NCBI GenBank assembly: GCA_964415875.1 | Contig: CAYQCB010000003.1 | Location: 1 to 45,002 of the forward strand | Direction: 5' to 3' | DNA: 45,002 bases | From: C7867-001 sp964415875 | GTDB lineage: Bacteria; Patescibacteriota; Minisyncoccia; Phycocordibacterales; Phycocordibacteraceae | In this document: positions 15,291 to 23,787 of the stretch, one piece after another | Layout of the letters: each line of letters begins with the position of its first letter | Numbering within the stretch: position 1 is the stretch's first letter | Made by a program: the position numbers and the translations under genes | Notes under the pieces: generated by a model | Seen by the model: the letters and a program-made list of their open reading frames with translations, nothing else | Databases searched by the model: none | What the model was told of the DNA's origin: nothing

Positions 15291-17342
15291 ATGGCAAATT
15301 TCAAACTACATACTCCCTTTCCACCCGCCGGCGACCAGCCGGCGGCTATTACCGCGCTTAGTGCGGGCCTCAAAAAAGGCTTTCGGCATCAAACGTTGCT
15401 CGGCGTCACCGGGTCGGGGAAGACGTTTACGGCAGCGAACGTTATTGCACAGTTTGATAAGCCGACACTCGTCCTTGCGCACAACAAAACGCTGGCGGCG
15501 CAGTTGGCGCAAGAGTATCGCGAGTTTTTTCCCGAGAATGCGGTGCAGTATTTTGTGTCGTACTACGACTACTACCAGCCGGAGGCGTACGTCGCGCACT
15601 CTGATACATATATCGAGAAAGAGGCGATGGTGAATGCAGAAATCGACCGTCTGCGGCACGCGGCAACACAAGCGCTTCTCACGCGCAAAGACGTTATTAT
15701 TGTTGCTTCTGTTTCTGCGATTTACGGTCTTGGTTCTCCGGAAGAGTATCAGAAGGTCCATGTGAAAATTGAAAAGGGTGGGGAAGAGAATCGCGCGGCG
15801 CTTATTCGCAAACTCGTAAATATTTACTTCGAACGCACACCGGCAGACCTCTCGCCGGGACAGGTTCGCGCTGTTGGTAACGCGCTAGAGTTTATGCCGG
15901 TAAACGAGCGTGTCATGTATCGTGTCACCTTTGATGAGGACCGTGTGGCGACTATTGAGCAGCTTGACCCCGTGTCCCGTGCGCGAGTTGCAACACCAGA
16001 CTCTGTGTTCATTTTTCCCGCAAAACACTTTGTGACCAATGAAGAAGACCGTAATCGCGCGATAGAGGATATTAAGATTGAGCTCGAAGAGCAGCTCGCC
16101 AAATTTAAACGCGAAGAAAAACCGCTCGAAATGGAGCGTCTGAAGCGGCGCACCATGCACGATATTGCACTCATTCGTGAGCTCGGGTACACAAGTGGCA
16201 TCGAAAATTACTCGCGTCACTTTGACGGCCGCAAATCAGGAGAACCACCGCATACGCTGCTTTCATACTTTCCGCACAAGAAAGACGGTTCGGCCGATTT
16301 CCTCACGGTCATCGACGAATCGCATGTGACCGTGCCGCAAATCGGCGGCATGTACGCGGGAGACCGGTCCCGTAAAGATGTGCTCGTGGAGTATGGTTTT
16401 CGCTTGCCAAGTGCACGCGACAACCGGCCGCTCACCTTTGATGAGTTCGAAGAGCGGGTGGGGCAGGTGGTGTACACGAGCGCCACACCGGGACCCTATG
16501 AGAAGTTGCACTCTGAGCAAACGGTGGAGCAAATCATTCGTCCGACCGGTCTTATTGACCCTGAGCTCACGGTGCGCGGCATTGTCGAAACAGACACCTA
16601 TCCGGGCCAAGTTGCGGACTTTATAGCCGAAAGTGAGAAAGTCATTCTAAACGGCGGCCGTGCCATTGCTACGACGCTCACAAAGCAAATGGCCGAGGAT
16701 CTTGCGGCCTTTCTTAAGAAAAAAGGAATAAAGACTGAATACCTACACTCAGATGTGAAGACCATTGATCGTATTGACATTTTGACAAACTTCCGCCGCG
16801 GATTGTTTGATGTGCTTATTGGGGTGAACCTCTTGCGCGAAGGTCTGGACTTGCCTGAGGTGGAATTGGTGGGCATTCTTGACGCCGACAAAGAAGGGTT
16901 CCTGCGCAGTGAGACCTCGCTCATTCAAACCATTGGTCGCGCAGCACGCAATGTGTTGGGTCGCGTGATTTTGTATGCCGATGTGATGACAGGCTCTCTT
17001 GAGCGTGCTATCGGAGAAACAAATCGTCGCCGAGAGCGCCAGATGGCCTACAACACGGCGCATGGCATTACGCCGAAGACCATTCACAAGGAAATCCGAG
17101 ACATTGCGGAGAGCATGCGCAGCGATCACCAAAAAACTATTGATGAGTTGCTGGTGCTCGATACGATTGCGTACAAAGACGATCCTGTGGCATTCATCGC
17201 GCAAAAGCGCTCCGAAATGGAGGAGGCGGTCGAGAAGCTCGACTTTGAAACAGCTGCACTCATCCGCGATGAAATCTACAAACTTGAAGGCACGGGGCCA
17301 AAAAAGAAGGCGCGCAAACGCAAACCCCTTTCTGGGTCTTAA
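15291..17342 (+). CDS. uvrB: Excinuclease ABC subunit B
   Basis: UvrB is the damage-verifying helicase-like subunit of nucleotide excision repair; it is loaded by UvrA and recruits UvrC. The 683-residue protein is complete: GVTGSGKTFT (Walker A, about residue 39), the beta-hairpin phrase YYDYYQPEAYV, SVSAIYGLGSPEEY, IDESHVTVPQIGGMY (DEAD-type box), the motif VI region QTIGRAARNV, and the C-terminal UVR coiled coil (MEEAVEKLDFETAALIRDEI) that binds UvrC. It is 11 bases downstream of tgt with aagg before the ATG, so the two are probably co-transcribed. uvrA follows about 100 bases later. Confidence 0.97.
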   Translation: MANFKLHTPFPPAGDQPAAITALSAGLKKGFRHQTLLGVTGSGKTFTAANVIAQFDKPTLVLAHNKTLAAQLAQEYREFFPENAVQYFVSYYDYYQPEAYVAHSDTYIEKEAMVNAEIDRLRHAATQALLTRKDVIIVASVSAIYGLGSPEEYQKVHVKIEKGGEENRAALIRKLVNIYFERTPADLSPGQVRAVGNALEFMPVNERVMYRVTFDEDRVATIEQLDPVSRARVATPDSVFIFPAKHFVTNEEDRNRAIEDIKIELEEQLAKFKREEKPLEMERLKRRTMHDIALIRELGYTSGIENYSRHFDGRKSGEPPHTLLSYFPHKKDGSADFLTVIDESHVTVPQIGGMYAGDRSRKDVLVEYGFRLPSARDNRPLTFDEFEERVGQVVYTSATPGPYEKLHSEQTVEQIIRPTGLIDPELTVRGIVETDTYPGQVADFIAESEKVILNGGRAIATTLTKQMAEDLAAFLKKKGIKTEYLHSDVKTIDRIDILTNFRRGLFDVLIGVNLLREGLDLPEVELVGILDADKEGFLRSETSLIQTIGRAARNVLGRVILYADVMTGSLERAIGETNRRRERQMAYNTAHGITPKTIHKEIRDIAESMRSDHQKTIDELLVLDTIAYKDDPVAFIAQKRSEMEEAVEKLDFETAALIRDEIYKLEGTGPKKKARKRKPLSGS

Positions 17343-17412
17343 GCGAATTGCAGAGACGGTTGCCATCACCGTATGGCGCGTGTGCGACACTGTGTGGTAT
17401 TGTCTTTTCGTA

Positions 17413-17432
17413 CCTGCCCCGCCACGGGCAGG
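17413..17432 (+). promoter_or_regulatory. Hairpin in the uvrA leader
   Basis: A 7-bp GC stem, cctgccc (17413-17419) with gggcagg (17426-17432), lies between a possible -10 (TATTGT near 17398) and ATG 17441. There is no T-run, so it is more likely a leader structure than a terminator. Confidence 0.35.
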
Positions 17433-17440
17433 CAACTGCT

Positions 17441-20083
17441 ATGAAAAAAACTACAAAAAATGACCGAGAGCACGCGCACGAGCGCGGTGCTGATTGGATT
17501 TCCGTTAAGGGCGCCCGCACGCACAATTTAAAAAATATATCAGTTGACCTTCCGCGAGGCGCTATGACCGTTATTTCCGGTCTTTCAGGGAGCGGGAAGT
17601 CCTCGCTTGCTTTCGATACTATTTTTGCTGAGGGACAGCGTCGGTATGTGGAGTCACTTTCTGCCTATGCGCGCCAATTTTTAAACCAAATGGCGAAACC
17701 AGACGTGGACGAAATCACGGGACTCTCTCCGGCCATTTCAATTGACCAAAAGAGTCGCTCGAATAATCCACGTTCAACGGTCGCTACGGTGACGGAAATC
17801 TACGACTATCTGCGTGTGCTCTATGCGCGCGCAGGGCAGCCGTACTGCATTCATCACGACGTGCCCATTGTGCGACTGTCAAAAGAAGAGATGATTAAAA
17901 TGGTCCTCACGCGTGTGGAGACTAAAAGCGCCGCAAACGAAAAAGTGATGGGTGTGCCCGTCGACCGCACTGCCGTCACGGTTTTAGCTCCGGTCGTCGT
18001 GGGACGTAAGGGCGAGTACTATCAACTGCTCTACGACCTCTTGGGCAAAGGATTCGAAAAAGTTAACGTAGACGGCAAACCGCACTCCCTTCGGGAAAAA
18101 ATCGTGATCGATCGCAACAAACGTCACGACATTGACGCAATCGTGGATGCTATTTACGTGAGCGAATTTACACGCTCTCCCGCAGCTGCCCGCGAGCGAC
18201 TCTCAGAGGCCCTTGAGCTTGCCCTAAAGGAGGCTGACGGCCTCGTGAAGATTACGCACGCAGACGGGACGACCGAGACGCTCTCCTCTAAGTTCATCTG
18301 TCCTGAAGACGGTGCTTCTTTCCCGGAAGTGGAGCCTCGATTGTTTTCATTCAACTCTCCCTACGGCGCGTGTCCTGTTTGTAACGGCCTCGGTACAGAA
18401 TCGTTCTTTTCGGACAAGGTGTGCCCCGTCTGCTTAGGTAAGCGTCTTCGCCCCGAGTCGTTGCGCGTGTATTTGAAGGGCACTAAAGATAAAACGCTAG
18501 GGAAAAACATCGTCGATTTCACCAGTTTGTCGATACGCGATGCGTACGATTTCATCAGCACTATAGAACTGTCTCCCATGAAGACTGACATCGCCGCGCC
18601 GATTGTTCGAGAAATTATGAGCCGTCTTACCTTCATGCTCAATGTCGGTCTTGACTATCTCACACTAAATCGCTCCGCAGCAACGCTCTCCGGCGGGGAA
18701 GCGCAACGCATTCGTCTTGCGTCGCAACTTGGGAGTGGGCTCACCGGAGCGCTCTACGTGCTCGACGAGCCAACGATCGGCCTTCACCAACGAGACAATG
18801 ATCGACTGATCGAAACGCTGTTGCGCCTCAAGAGCTTAGGGAACACCATAGTGGTCGTCGAGCATGACGAGGACACGATTTACTCAGCTGATTATCTTGT
18901 CGACATCGGGCCTGGAGCCGGCGTGCATGGCGGTACGGTGGTCGTAAGCGGTTGGTTGGACGATTTGCTCACTGCACCAGAAAACGATTCGGGTTCGCTC
19001 ACACTTGACTACTTGCGCGGGGACAAGAGCATTGCTGTGCCGGAAGAGCGGCGCACGAGCGAAAAGGGTTGGATTCGCGTACGTGGTGCTACACTGCACA
19101 ATCTGAAAAATCAAAATGTTGATGTACCGCTCGGTAAACTGGTGTGCATTACAGGAGTATCTGGAAGCGGTAAATCGACGTTTTTGTATGACATTTTGCA
19201 CAAGAATATTGCCGCACGTGAGTCGCGTCGCGAGGCAAAACTGCAACACCTCTCGTCACTCACGGGTACGGAATACGTGAGCCGTACAATACTTATCGAC
19301 CAGTCACCAATTGGTCGCACACCAAGAAGCAACCCCGCAACCTACACGGGAGCATTCACACACATTCGTGACTTGTTCGCGGCAACGAGTGAAGCGCGCG
19401 CACGCGGCTGGAAGCCAGGGCGCTTCTCTTTTAACGTGCCTGGCGGTCGCTGCGAAGCGTGCCAAGGCAATGGCTCTATTGCCGTCGAGATGCACTTTTT
19501 GCCGACCGTATACGTGACTTGCGACATTTGCGAAGGTAAGCGTTTTATGAAGGAGACGCTTGAGATAACCTACCGCGGCAAGACGATTCACGACGTGCTG
19601 CAAATGACGATCGAGGAGGCGGAGAAATTCTTTCACGACATTCCTGCCATCGCTGACCGACTCCAGTCGCTAAACTCCACAGGTCTCGAGTACCTCACGC
19701 TTGGCCAAAGTGCCACAACGCTCTCGGGCGGGGAAGCGCAGCGCGTGAAAATCGCTAGCGAGCTCTACCGCCAAATGACCATGAAGACCATCTACCTTCT
19801 CGATGAGCCCACGGTAGGCCTCCACTACGAGGACGTGCGGAAACTGATAGAGATTCTGCAGGAACTGGTACAGCGCGGCAACTCGGTCGTGGTTATTGAA
19901 CACAACTTGGATCTCATAAAATGCGCTGACTATCTGATTGATTTCGGCCCTGAGGGCGGCGAGGGAGGCGGCAAGGTTATCGCAAAAGGTACTCCTGAAG
20001 AAGTCGCGGAAGTGGAAAAGTCATATACGGGACAGTATCTGCATAAGTTTCTCAAAAAGCAGACGAAAGCGAAGAAAAAATAG
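17441..20083 (+). CDS. uvrA: Excinuclease ABC subunit A
   Basis: UvrA is the dimeric ABC-type damage sensor that loads UvrB. The 880-residue protein has both ATPase modules: Walker A SGLSGSGKSSLAFD and TGVSGSGKSTFLYD, signature LSGGEAQRIRLA and LSGGEAQRVKIA, and Walker B YVLDEPTIGLH and YLLDEPTVGLH. The UvrB-binding and insertion domains are present. The second zinc module is intact (CEAC and CDIC). The first is altered: CPED (Cys287, Asp290) replaces CxxC, while its partner pair CPVC (311, 314) remains. ATG 17441 is preferred to an upstream in-frame start because the upstream residues are the translated hairpin leader. Confidence 0.96.
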   Translation: MKKTTKNDREHAHERGADWISVKGARTHNLKNISVDLPRGAMTVISGLSGSGKSSLAFDTIFAEGQRRYVESLSAYARQFLNQMAKPDVDEITGLSPAISIDQKSRSNNPRSTVATVTEIYDYLRVLYARAGQPYCIHHDVPIVRLSKEEMIKMVLTRVETKSAANEKVMGVPVDRTAVTVLAPVVVGRKGEYYQLLYDLLGKGFEKVNVDGKPHSLREKIVIDRNKRHDIDAIVDAIYVSEFTRSPAAARERLSEALELALKEADGLVKITHADGTTETLSSKFICPEDGASFPEVEPRLFSFNSPYGACPVCNGLGTESFFSDKVCPVCLGKRLRPESLRVYLKGTKDKTLGKNIVDFTSLSIRDAYDFISTIELSPMKTDIAAPIVREIMSRLTFMLNVGLDYLTLNRSAATLSGGEAQRIRLASQLGSGLTGALYVLDEPTIGLHQRDNDRLIETLLRLKSLGNTIVVVEHDEDTIYSADYLVDIGPGAGVHGGTVVVSGWLDDLLTAPENDSGSLTLDYLRGDKSIAVPEERRTSEKGWIRVRGATLHNLKNQNVDVPLGKLVCITGVSGSGKSTFLYDILHKNIAARESRREAKLQHLSSLTGTEYVSRTILIDQSPIGRTPRSNPATYTGAFTHIRDLFAATSEARARGWKPGRFSFNVPGGRCEACQGNGSIAVEMHFLPTVYVTCDICEGKRFMKETLEITYRGKTIHDVLQMTIEEAEKFFHDIPAIADRLQSLNSTGLEYLTLGQSATTLSGGEAQRVKIASELYRQMTMKTIYLLDEPTVGLHYEDVRKLIEILQELVQRGNSVVVIEHNLDLIKCADYLIDFGPEGGEGGGKVIAKGTPEEVAEVEKSYTGQYLHKFLKKQTKAKKK

Positions 20084-20142
20084 CTCTGGGATTTTATGGT
20101 ATCGTGAGTCTTTAGAAAAGAACAGTATTTGGGAGAAGTCAG

Positions 20143-20595
20143 GTGGAGTTGTCAGCGACGATAGCGCGGCTCAAGGGCTGTGCAGAGCGACTGGGCGTAT
20201 CGACCAGCACTAGCAGTTGGAAACTCGAGGCGCTCTATGCCCTATATCTGTGGTTTTATGCCCCGGTACGAGTGAGTCCCGCTGAGCTGGATGCGACAAA
20301 AGAACAACTGAGGCGCTCACTACAGGAGCGACCGCTCTGCGGAGAAGGTCTGCCTTCCTGGTTTGAAAAAGCTTCATCGTTCTTGCTACGCGATATCGCT
20401 GAGCGTGTCGTCTCACAAACTCCGTTGTGCTACGACGGTCTTGACCCTCTTGCGTCTTGGTATCTGGCATTCGCTGTGGCTTGGTGCACCAATCACAAGC
20501 CTATTTCGTTAGGCATCGATAAGCGCCTAATTGTGGGAGCTACAAGTTACGCAGCACGTAAGCGAGAGTTAGGTTGCGACCCCTTTTTCATCTGA
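20143..20595 (+). CDS. Small protein of unknown function
   Basis: A 150-residue protein starting at GTG, predicted mainly helical, rich in Trp and Leu, with no TM helix strong enough to call and no recognised family. Phrases such as LYALYLWFYAPVRVSPAEL and LASWYLAFAVAWCTNHKPI suggest a compact bundle. Five cysteines are scattered without a metal-site pattern. It lies between uvrA and uvrC and may be incidental there. A hairpin follows. Confidence 0.5.
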   Translation: MELSATIARLKGCAERLGVSTSTSSWKLEALYALYLWFYAPVRVSPAELDATKEQLRRSLQERPLCGEGLPSWFEKASSFLLRDIAERVVSQTPLCYDGLDPLASWYLAFAVAWCTNHKPISLGIDKRLIVGATSYAARKRELGCDPFFI

Positions 20596-20605
20596 GTCAG
20601 TTATG

Positions 20606-20627
20606 GCCGCGCATGGAGGTGCGCGGC
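20606..20627 (+). terminator. Probable hairpin terminator
   Basis: An 8-bp stem gccgcgca/tgcgcggc with loop tggagg starts 10 bases after the stop of the 150-aa gene. The T-run is weak. Confidence 0.45.
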
Positions 20628-20654
20628 TTACTCATTGCGCTATAGTGTCACTAT

Positions 20655-21899
20655 ATGGAAAAGGCAGCATTAATACAAGCCAAACTCCCTGATGCTCCAG
20701 GGGTGTATCTCTTCCGGCTCGGTCGGAAAGTTCTCTACGTGGGGAAGGCTACGAGCCTGCGTGACCGTGTGCGCAGTTATTTTGACGACGATTTGATAGC
20801 CACGCGTGGGCCACGTGTCGTCGACATGGTCACTCGAGCTGATCGAGTTACGTTCGAGGAGACACCAACGGTGCTTGAGGCGCTCGTGCGTGAAGCGGCA
20901 CTCATAAAACAGTACTTACCAAGCGCCAACGTCGAAGGGAAGGATGATTCAACATTTCTGTACGCCGTGGTTACTGAAGAAGAGGTGCCGCGCGTGCTTA
21001 TCATGCGTGGCAAGGAATTAGTAGCCAATGGCTCTTCCACAAAAGAAGGTGTGGCACTCCGCTCATTCTTCGGGCCATTTCCGTCGGGAGCGCAATTGCG
21101 CGAGGGGTTGCGATTGATTCGGCGTATTTTCCCATTTTACGATACCGTTCGTCCAGTCACCGATAAGAACAAACATCAGGCGGCAACAATAGAGTTTAAT
21201 CGACAGATAGAGCAGTACCCGCATACGTTTGATCCGAAAGTGTACGCACGCACGATTCGTCGGGTTGAGCTGTTTCTCTCTGGAAAAGGAAGTGAGCTGC
21301 GCAGGCAACTCGAGCGCGACATGAAAGCAGCTGCAGCTGCTGAACGGTTTGAAGACGCTGCTGAGGCGCGTCGTGCGCTTTTTGCGCTCGATCACATTCA
21401 AGACGTGTCGCTCATACGAGATGAATTTTTTGATGCGCGGCGAGGCTCCGCTGACGATGACGTTCGAATTGAGGGGTATGACACCGCGCACCTCGCAGGT
21501 ACAAACGCTATTGGTGTAATGACGGTGCTTGTCGGAGGCCGTCCAGCCAAGCGCGAGTACCGTACGTTTCGCATACGGGGCGTTGTCAAAAACGATGACG
21601 TCGGCTCACTGGTTGAAATTTTGACGCGTCGTCTTCGGCACGAAGAATGGCCGTTGCCCAAAGCCATTGTCGTGGACGGCGGCAAGACTCAAAAAAAAGC
21701 TGCTGAAAGAGTGCTCGCAGGGGCGGGTTTGTCACTTCCAGTCGCTGCCGTTGTAAAAGACGATCGGCACCGACCGCGAGAGGTGTTGGGGGCGTCTCGC
21801 GCAGGCATTTTAGAGCCAGAGGCGGTTCTAGTGAACGCAGAGGCGCACAGATTTTCTCTTTCCAAGCACCGAGCGGCTCGTTCTAGAGCAATGCGGTAA
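20655..21899 (+). CDS. uvrC: Excinuclease subunit C, short form without HhH domain and Fe-S cysteines
   Basis: UvrC makes the two incisions around a lesion. The N-terminal GIY-YIG nuclease is complete (PGVYLF, VLYVGKATSLRDRV, and the Glu in EALVREAALIK). A UVR motif is present (ERFEDAAEARRALFALD), as is the RNase H-like second nuclease (RIEGYDTAHLAGT, IVVDGGKTQ). At 414 residues it lacks the C-terminal tandem HhH domain found in the usual protein of about 600. It also lacks the cysteine-rich loop that binds a 4Fe-4S cluster: the region after IRRIFPFYDTV reads through FNRQIEQYPHTF with no Cys. TATAGT ends 8 bases before ATG 20655. ddl follows 33 bases after the stop. Confidence 0.92.
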   Translation: MEKAALIQAKLPDAPGVYLFRLGRKVLYVGKATSLRDRVRSYFDDDLIATRGPRVVDMVTRADRVTFEETPTVLEALVREAALIKQYLPSANVEGKDDSTFLYAVVTEEEVPRVLIMRGKELVANGSSTKEGVALRSFFGPFPSGAQLREGLRLIRRIFPFYDTVRPVTDKNKHQAATIEFNRQIEQYPHTFDPKVYARTIRRVELFLSGKGSELRRQLERDMKAAAAAERFEDAAEARRALFALDHIQDVSLIRDEFFDARRGSADDDVRIEGYDTAHLAGTNAIGVMTVLVGGRPAKREYRTFRIRGVVKNDDVGSLVEILTRRLRHEEWPLPKAIVVDGGKTQKKAAERVLAGAGLSLPVAAVVKDDRHRPREVLGASRAGILEPEAVLVNAEAHRFSLSKHRAARSRAMR

Positions 21900-21932
21900 G
21901 TGCACCGGGCGCACTCTTGGTATACTCCACGT

Positions 21933-22895
21933 ATGCAAACTGTTGTTGGCGTGCTACGCGGAGGACCAAGTCGCGAACACGATGTGTCGCTCTTGAGTGG
22001 CGCCGCTATTCTGAAACACCTTCCCTCGAATCGGTTTCTTGCCAAAGACATCTACATTGACCGACAGGGTGTTTGGTTTAATCAAGGTAGGCCCACCACG
22101 CCAGAGCAAGTGGTACGGCAGGTAGATTTGGTGCTCATTGGACTTCACGGAGAGTACGGAGAAGATGGTCAGTTACAACGCCTTCTTGACACCTTTGGTG
22201 TGCCCTATGCAGGAGCTGATGCGTTCAATTCGTACAGGGCAATGCACAAACTGCTGGCAAAACGCGTGGCTGAGGAATTGGGAATTCGGACTGCGCGTTA
22301 CCGGCACGTCGAACAGACTTCAGACGTTGAAGCGGTCGTGCGTGACGTGGTGCGCAATTTTCAACAGCCGGTCGTCATAAAACCTATCGGCTGGGGATCG
22401 TCTGTCGGGGTGTCAATTGTTGGCGGTTTTTCTCCCGTACTTTCTGCCGTACAAAGCCTCTTGCGGGACGGTTCACACAGTGTGCTCATAGAGGAATTTA
22501 TACGAGGACGGGAAGCGACGGTCGGTGTGGTCGAAGGTTTGCGCGGTGAAGCCCTTTACGCGCTGCCGGCAATTGAAATCGTACCGCCGGAAAAAGATTT
22601 CTTCTCGTACGACGCCAAATACTCAGGTACCTCAAAAGAAATCTGTCCGGGGAATTTCACTAAGAAAGAGACCGGCGCATTGCTTGATGCCGCAAAGCGC
22701 ATGCACGCCGCGCTTGAATTGAGAGACTACTCGCGCTCCGACTTCATACTGACGTCGAACGGTCTGTACTACCTCGAGACAAACACACTCCCCGGACTCA
22801 CTCCAGAATCGTTGCTGCCCAAGGGCTTGGCTTCCGTAGGTGTTTCTTTCCCGGAGTTTCTCTCGCATCTGGCGGATTTGGCGTTACGGCGCTAG
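21933..22895 (+). CDS. ddl: D-alanine--D-alanine ligase
   Basis: A 320-residue ATP-grasp ligase making the D-Ala-D-Ala dipeptide for peptidoglycan. The N-terminal domain shows LRGGPSREHDVSLLSG and LIGLHGEYGEDGQLQRLLD; the ATP-grasp part shows VVIKPIGWGSSVGVSIV, VLIEEFIRGREATVGV, and the metal-binding end YYLETNTLPGLTPESLLP. The essential SGT..E region reads YSGTSKEICP. The start is set at ATG 21933 because TTGGTATACT ends 6 bases upstream and the protein then begins exactly at the family start (VVGVLRGG). It retains all residues expected of an active enzyme. Confidence 0.96.
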   Translation: MQTVVGVLRGGPSREHDVSLLSGAAILKHLPSNRFLAKDIYIDRQGVWFNQGRPTTPEQVVRQVDLVLIGLHGEYGEDGQLQRLLDTFGVPYAGADAFNSYRAMHKLLAKRVAEELGIRTARYRHVEQTSDVEAVVRDVVRNFQQPVVIKPIGWGSSVGVSIVGGFSPVLSAVQSLLRDGSHSVLIEEFIRGREATVGVVEGLRGEALYALPAIEIVPPEKDFFSYDAKYSGTSKEICPGNFTKKETGALLDAAKRMHAALELRDYSRSDFILTSNGLYYLETNTLPGLTPESLLPKGLASVGVSFPEFLSHLADLALRR

Positions 22896-23000
22896 CGCTT
22901 CAAAATTTTGGCGAGGGATGGTATGCTGTTTTCCACGAGCCGGTGCATAGGGTGAACGACAACGCTCGCAAGGTCTGCACAGCTCGGCAGAAAAAAGAAG

Positions 23001-23144
23001 TATAGTTTCAGTGCCCTTATGGGCCGTTAGCTCAGTTGGTAAGACTTTTGGCCAAAGCGCACAAAAGTCTTCCTGCTGCGGCGCTCGGCGAAGTAAATAC
23101 TCAGAAGTATTCACTTCGTCTCGCTTCTTGCAGTAGAGCACCTC
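23001..23144 (+). pseudogene. Broken tRNA-Ala copy with a 91-bp insertion
   Basis: Bases 23001-23041 repeat the promoter and first 21 bases of the real tRNA-Ala (23166-23206), with differences only between the -10 box and the common agtgccc. At the D-loop the copy is interrupted by 91 bases (23042-23132) holding two hairpins: agacttttg/caaaagtct, and gaagtaaatact with an almost perfect complement. After the insert gtagagcacctc resumes (23133-23144), duplicating GTA, then similarity ends at the anticodon stem. It cannot make a tRNA. Confidence 0.75.
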
Positions 23145-23185
23145 TCGTCGTACGTTCAGTTAGGTTATAATTCTAGTGCCCTTAT

Positions 23186-23258
23186 GGGCCGTTAGCTCAG
23201 TTGGTAGAGCACCTCATTTGCAATGAGGGGGTCGCAGGTTCGAATCCTGTACGGTCCA
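23186..23258 (+). tRNA. tRNA-Ala(TGC)
   Basis: All arms pair. Acceptor GGGCCGT with ACGGTCC contains the G3:U70 wobble that defines alanine tRNA, discriminator A73; the D-arm is GCTCAGTTGGTAGAGC; the anticodon stem CCTCA/TGAGG encloses loop TTTGCAA, giving anticodon TGC; the T-arm is GCAGGTTCGAATCCTGT (5-bp stem CAGG-extended). CCA is not encoded. A TATAAT box lies at 23166-23171, 14 bases upstream. Confidence 0.95.
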
Positions 23259-23267
23259 CAAATTGAT

Positions 23268-23285
23268 CCCCCGAAAGGGGGTTTT
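23268..23285 (+). terminator. Terminator of tRNA-Ala
   Basis: ccccc-gaaa-ggggg followed by tttt, nested in a longer stem formed by ccacaaattga (from 23256) and tcaatttgtgg (to about 23295). Confidence 0.7.
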
Positions 23286-23296
23286 CAATTTGTGGG

Positions 23297-23457
23297 CCGT
23301 ACGCAGAGTGCCTGCGCACTCTGCGTACGGATTCGAATGCCGGAGCATGTTTCAGTCTGCAGACTGAAACGGCGAGGCGATGCCCAGACCTTGCCGAACT
23401 GGTGAGGCAAGAGTCGCGGGCGAAAAACGTAATCGTGGTCCTGTACGGCCCACAAAA
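23297..23457. repeat. Hairpin cluster ending in a 3' tRNA-Ala fragment
   Basis: No gene. Holds a 15-bp hairpin (23297-23311 with 23316-23330), a perfect 22-bp palindrome (23349-23370, gtttcagtctg and its mirror), a weaker cttgcc/ggcaag hairpin, and at 23439-23457 a near copy of the tRNA-Ala 3' end and flank (tcctgtacggcccacaaaa against tcctgtacggtccacaaa at 23246-23263). The outer segments gtgggccgtac and gtacggcccac are inverted to each other. Confidence 0.6.
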
Positions 23458-23468
23458 CATACGTTTGC

Positions 23469-23515
23469 CCCACAAATGAAAACACCCGCCTCGCGCGGGT
23501 GTTTTCATTTGTGGG
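23469..23515. terminator. Long hairpin between tRNA-Ala region and tRNA-Pro
   Basis: A 21-bp perfect stem (cccacaaatgaaaacacccg plus one base) with loop ctcgc. Its aaaac/gtttt portion provides U-rich ends; it abuts the 3' end of tRNA-Pro and probably terminates it on the minus strand. Confidence 0.65.
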
Positions 23516-23586
23516 TCGGGCCGCCGGGAATCGAACCCGGTCTTTACGAACCCGAATCGTACGTACTACCGGTATACTACGGCCCG
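23516..23586 (-). tRNA. tRNA-Pro(CGG)
   Basis: Read on the minus strand: acceptor CGGGCCG with CGGCCCG, A73; D-stem GTAT/GTAC; anticodon stem TACGA/TCGTA around loop TTCGGGT, giving anticodon CGG with G37 as expected for proline; T-arm CCGGG-TTCGATT-CCCGG. The gene is 71 bases and CCA is not fully encoded. A TATACT box on the minus strand (plus 23596-23601) ends 9 bases upstream of C1. Confidence 0.92.
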
Positions 23587-23632
23587 AGTGAGGGTAGTAT
23601 AGAAATGAGCTAGCTCATTTCTATACTCGCCC
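23578..23632. repeat. 55-bp direct repeat, left copy at a gap
   Basis: Identical to 23733-23787. It covers the tRNA-Pro 5' end and a 32-bp perfect palindrome (23596-23627, agtatagaaatgagct and its mirror). It ends exactly where the N-run begins; see the finding on assembly. Confidence 0.95.
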
Positions 23633-23732
23633 NNNNNNNNNNNNNNNNNNNNNNNNNNNNNNNNNNNNNNNNNNNNNNNNNNNNNNNNNNNNNNNNNNNN
23701 NNNNNNNNNNNNNNNNNNNNNNNNNNNNNNNN
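23633..23732. other. Assembly gap of 100 N
   Basis: A run of exactly 100 unknown bases, a conventional placeholder. True length may be zero. Confidence 0.98.
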
Positions 23733-23787
23733 TACGGCCCGAGTGAGGGTAGTATAGAAATGAGCTAGCTCATTTCTATACTCGCCC
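23733..23787. repeat. 55-bp direct repeat, right copy at a gap
   Basis: Starts exactly after the N-run and is base-for-base the same as 23578-23632, including the 32-bp palindrome. Confidence 0.95.

Noticed and set aside
16749..17435. 228-aa minus-strand open frame opposite uvrB
   Set aside because: Antisense shadow of a highly conserved gene.
23001..23600. Possible CRISPR array or tRNA intron in the repeat-rich tRNA region
   Set aside because: Repeats are tRNA-derived and irregular in spacing with no unit repeated more than twice; the inserted tRNA copy lacks its 3' half, so splicing could not restore a tRNA.
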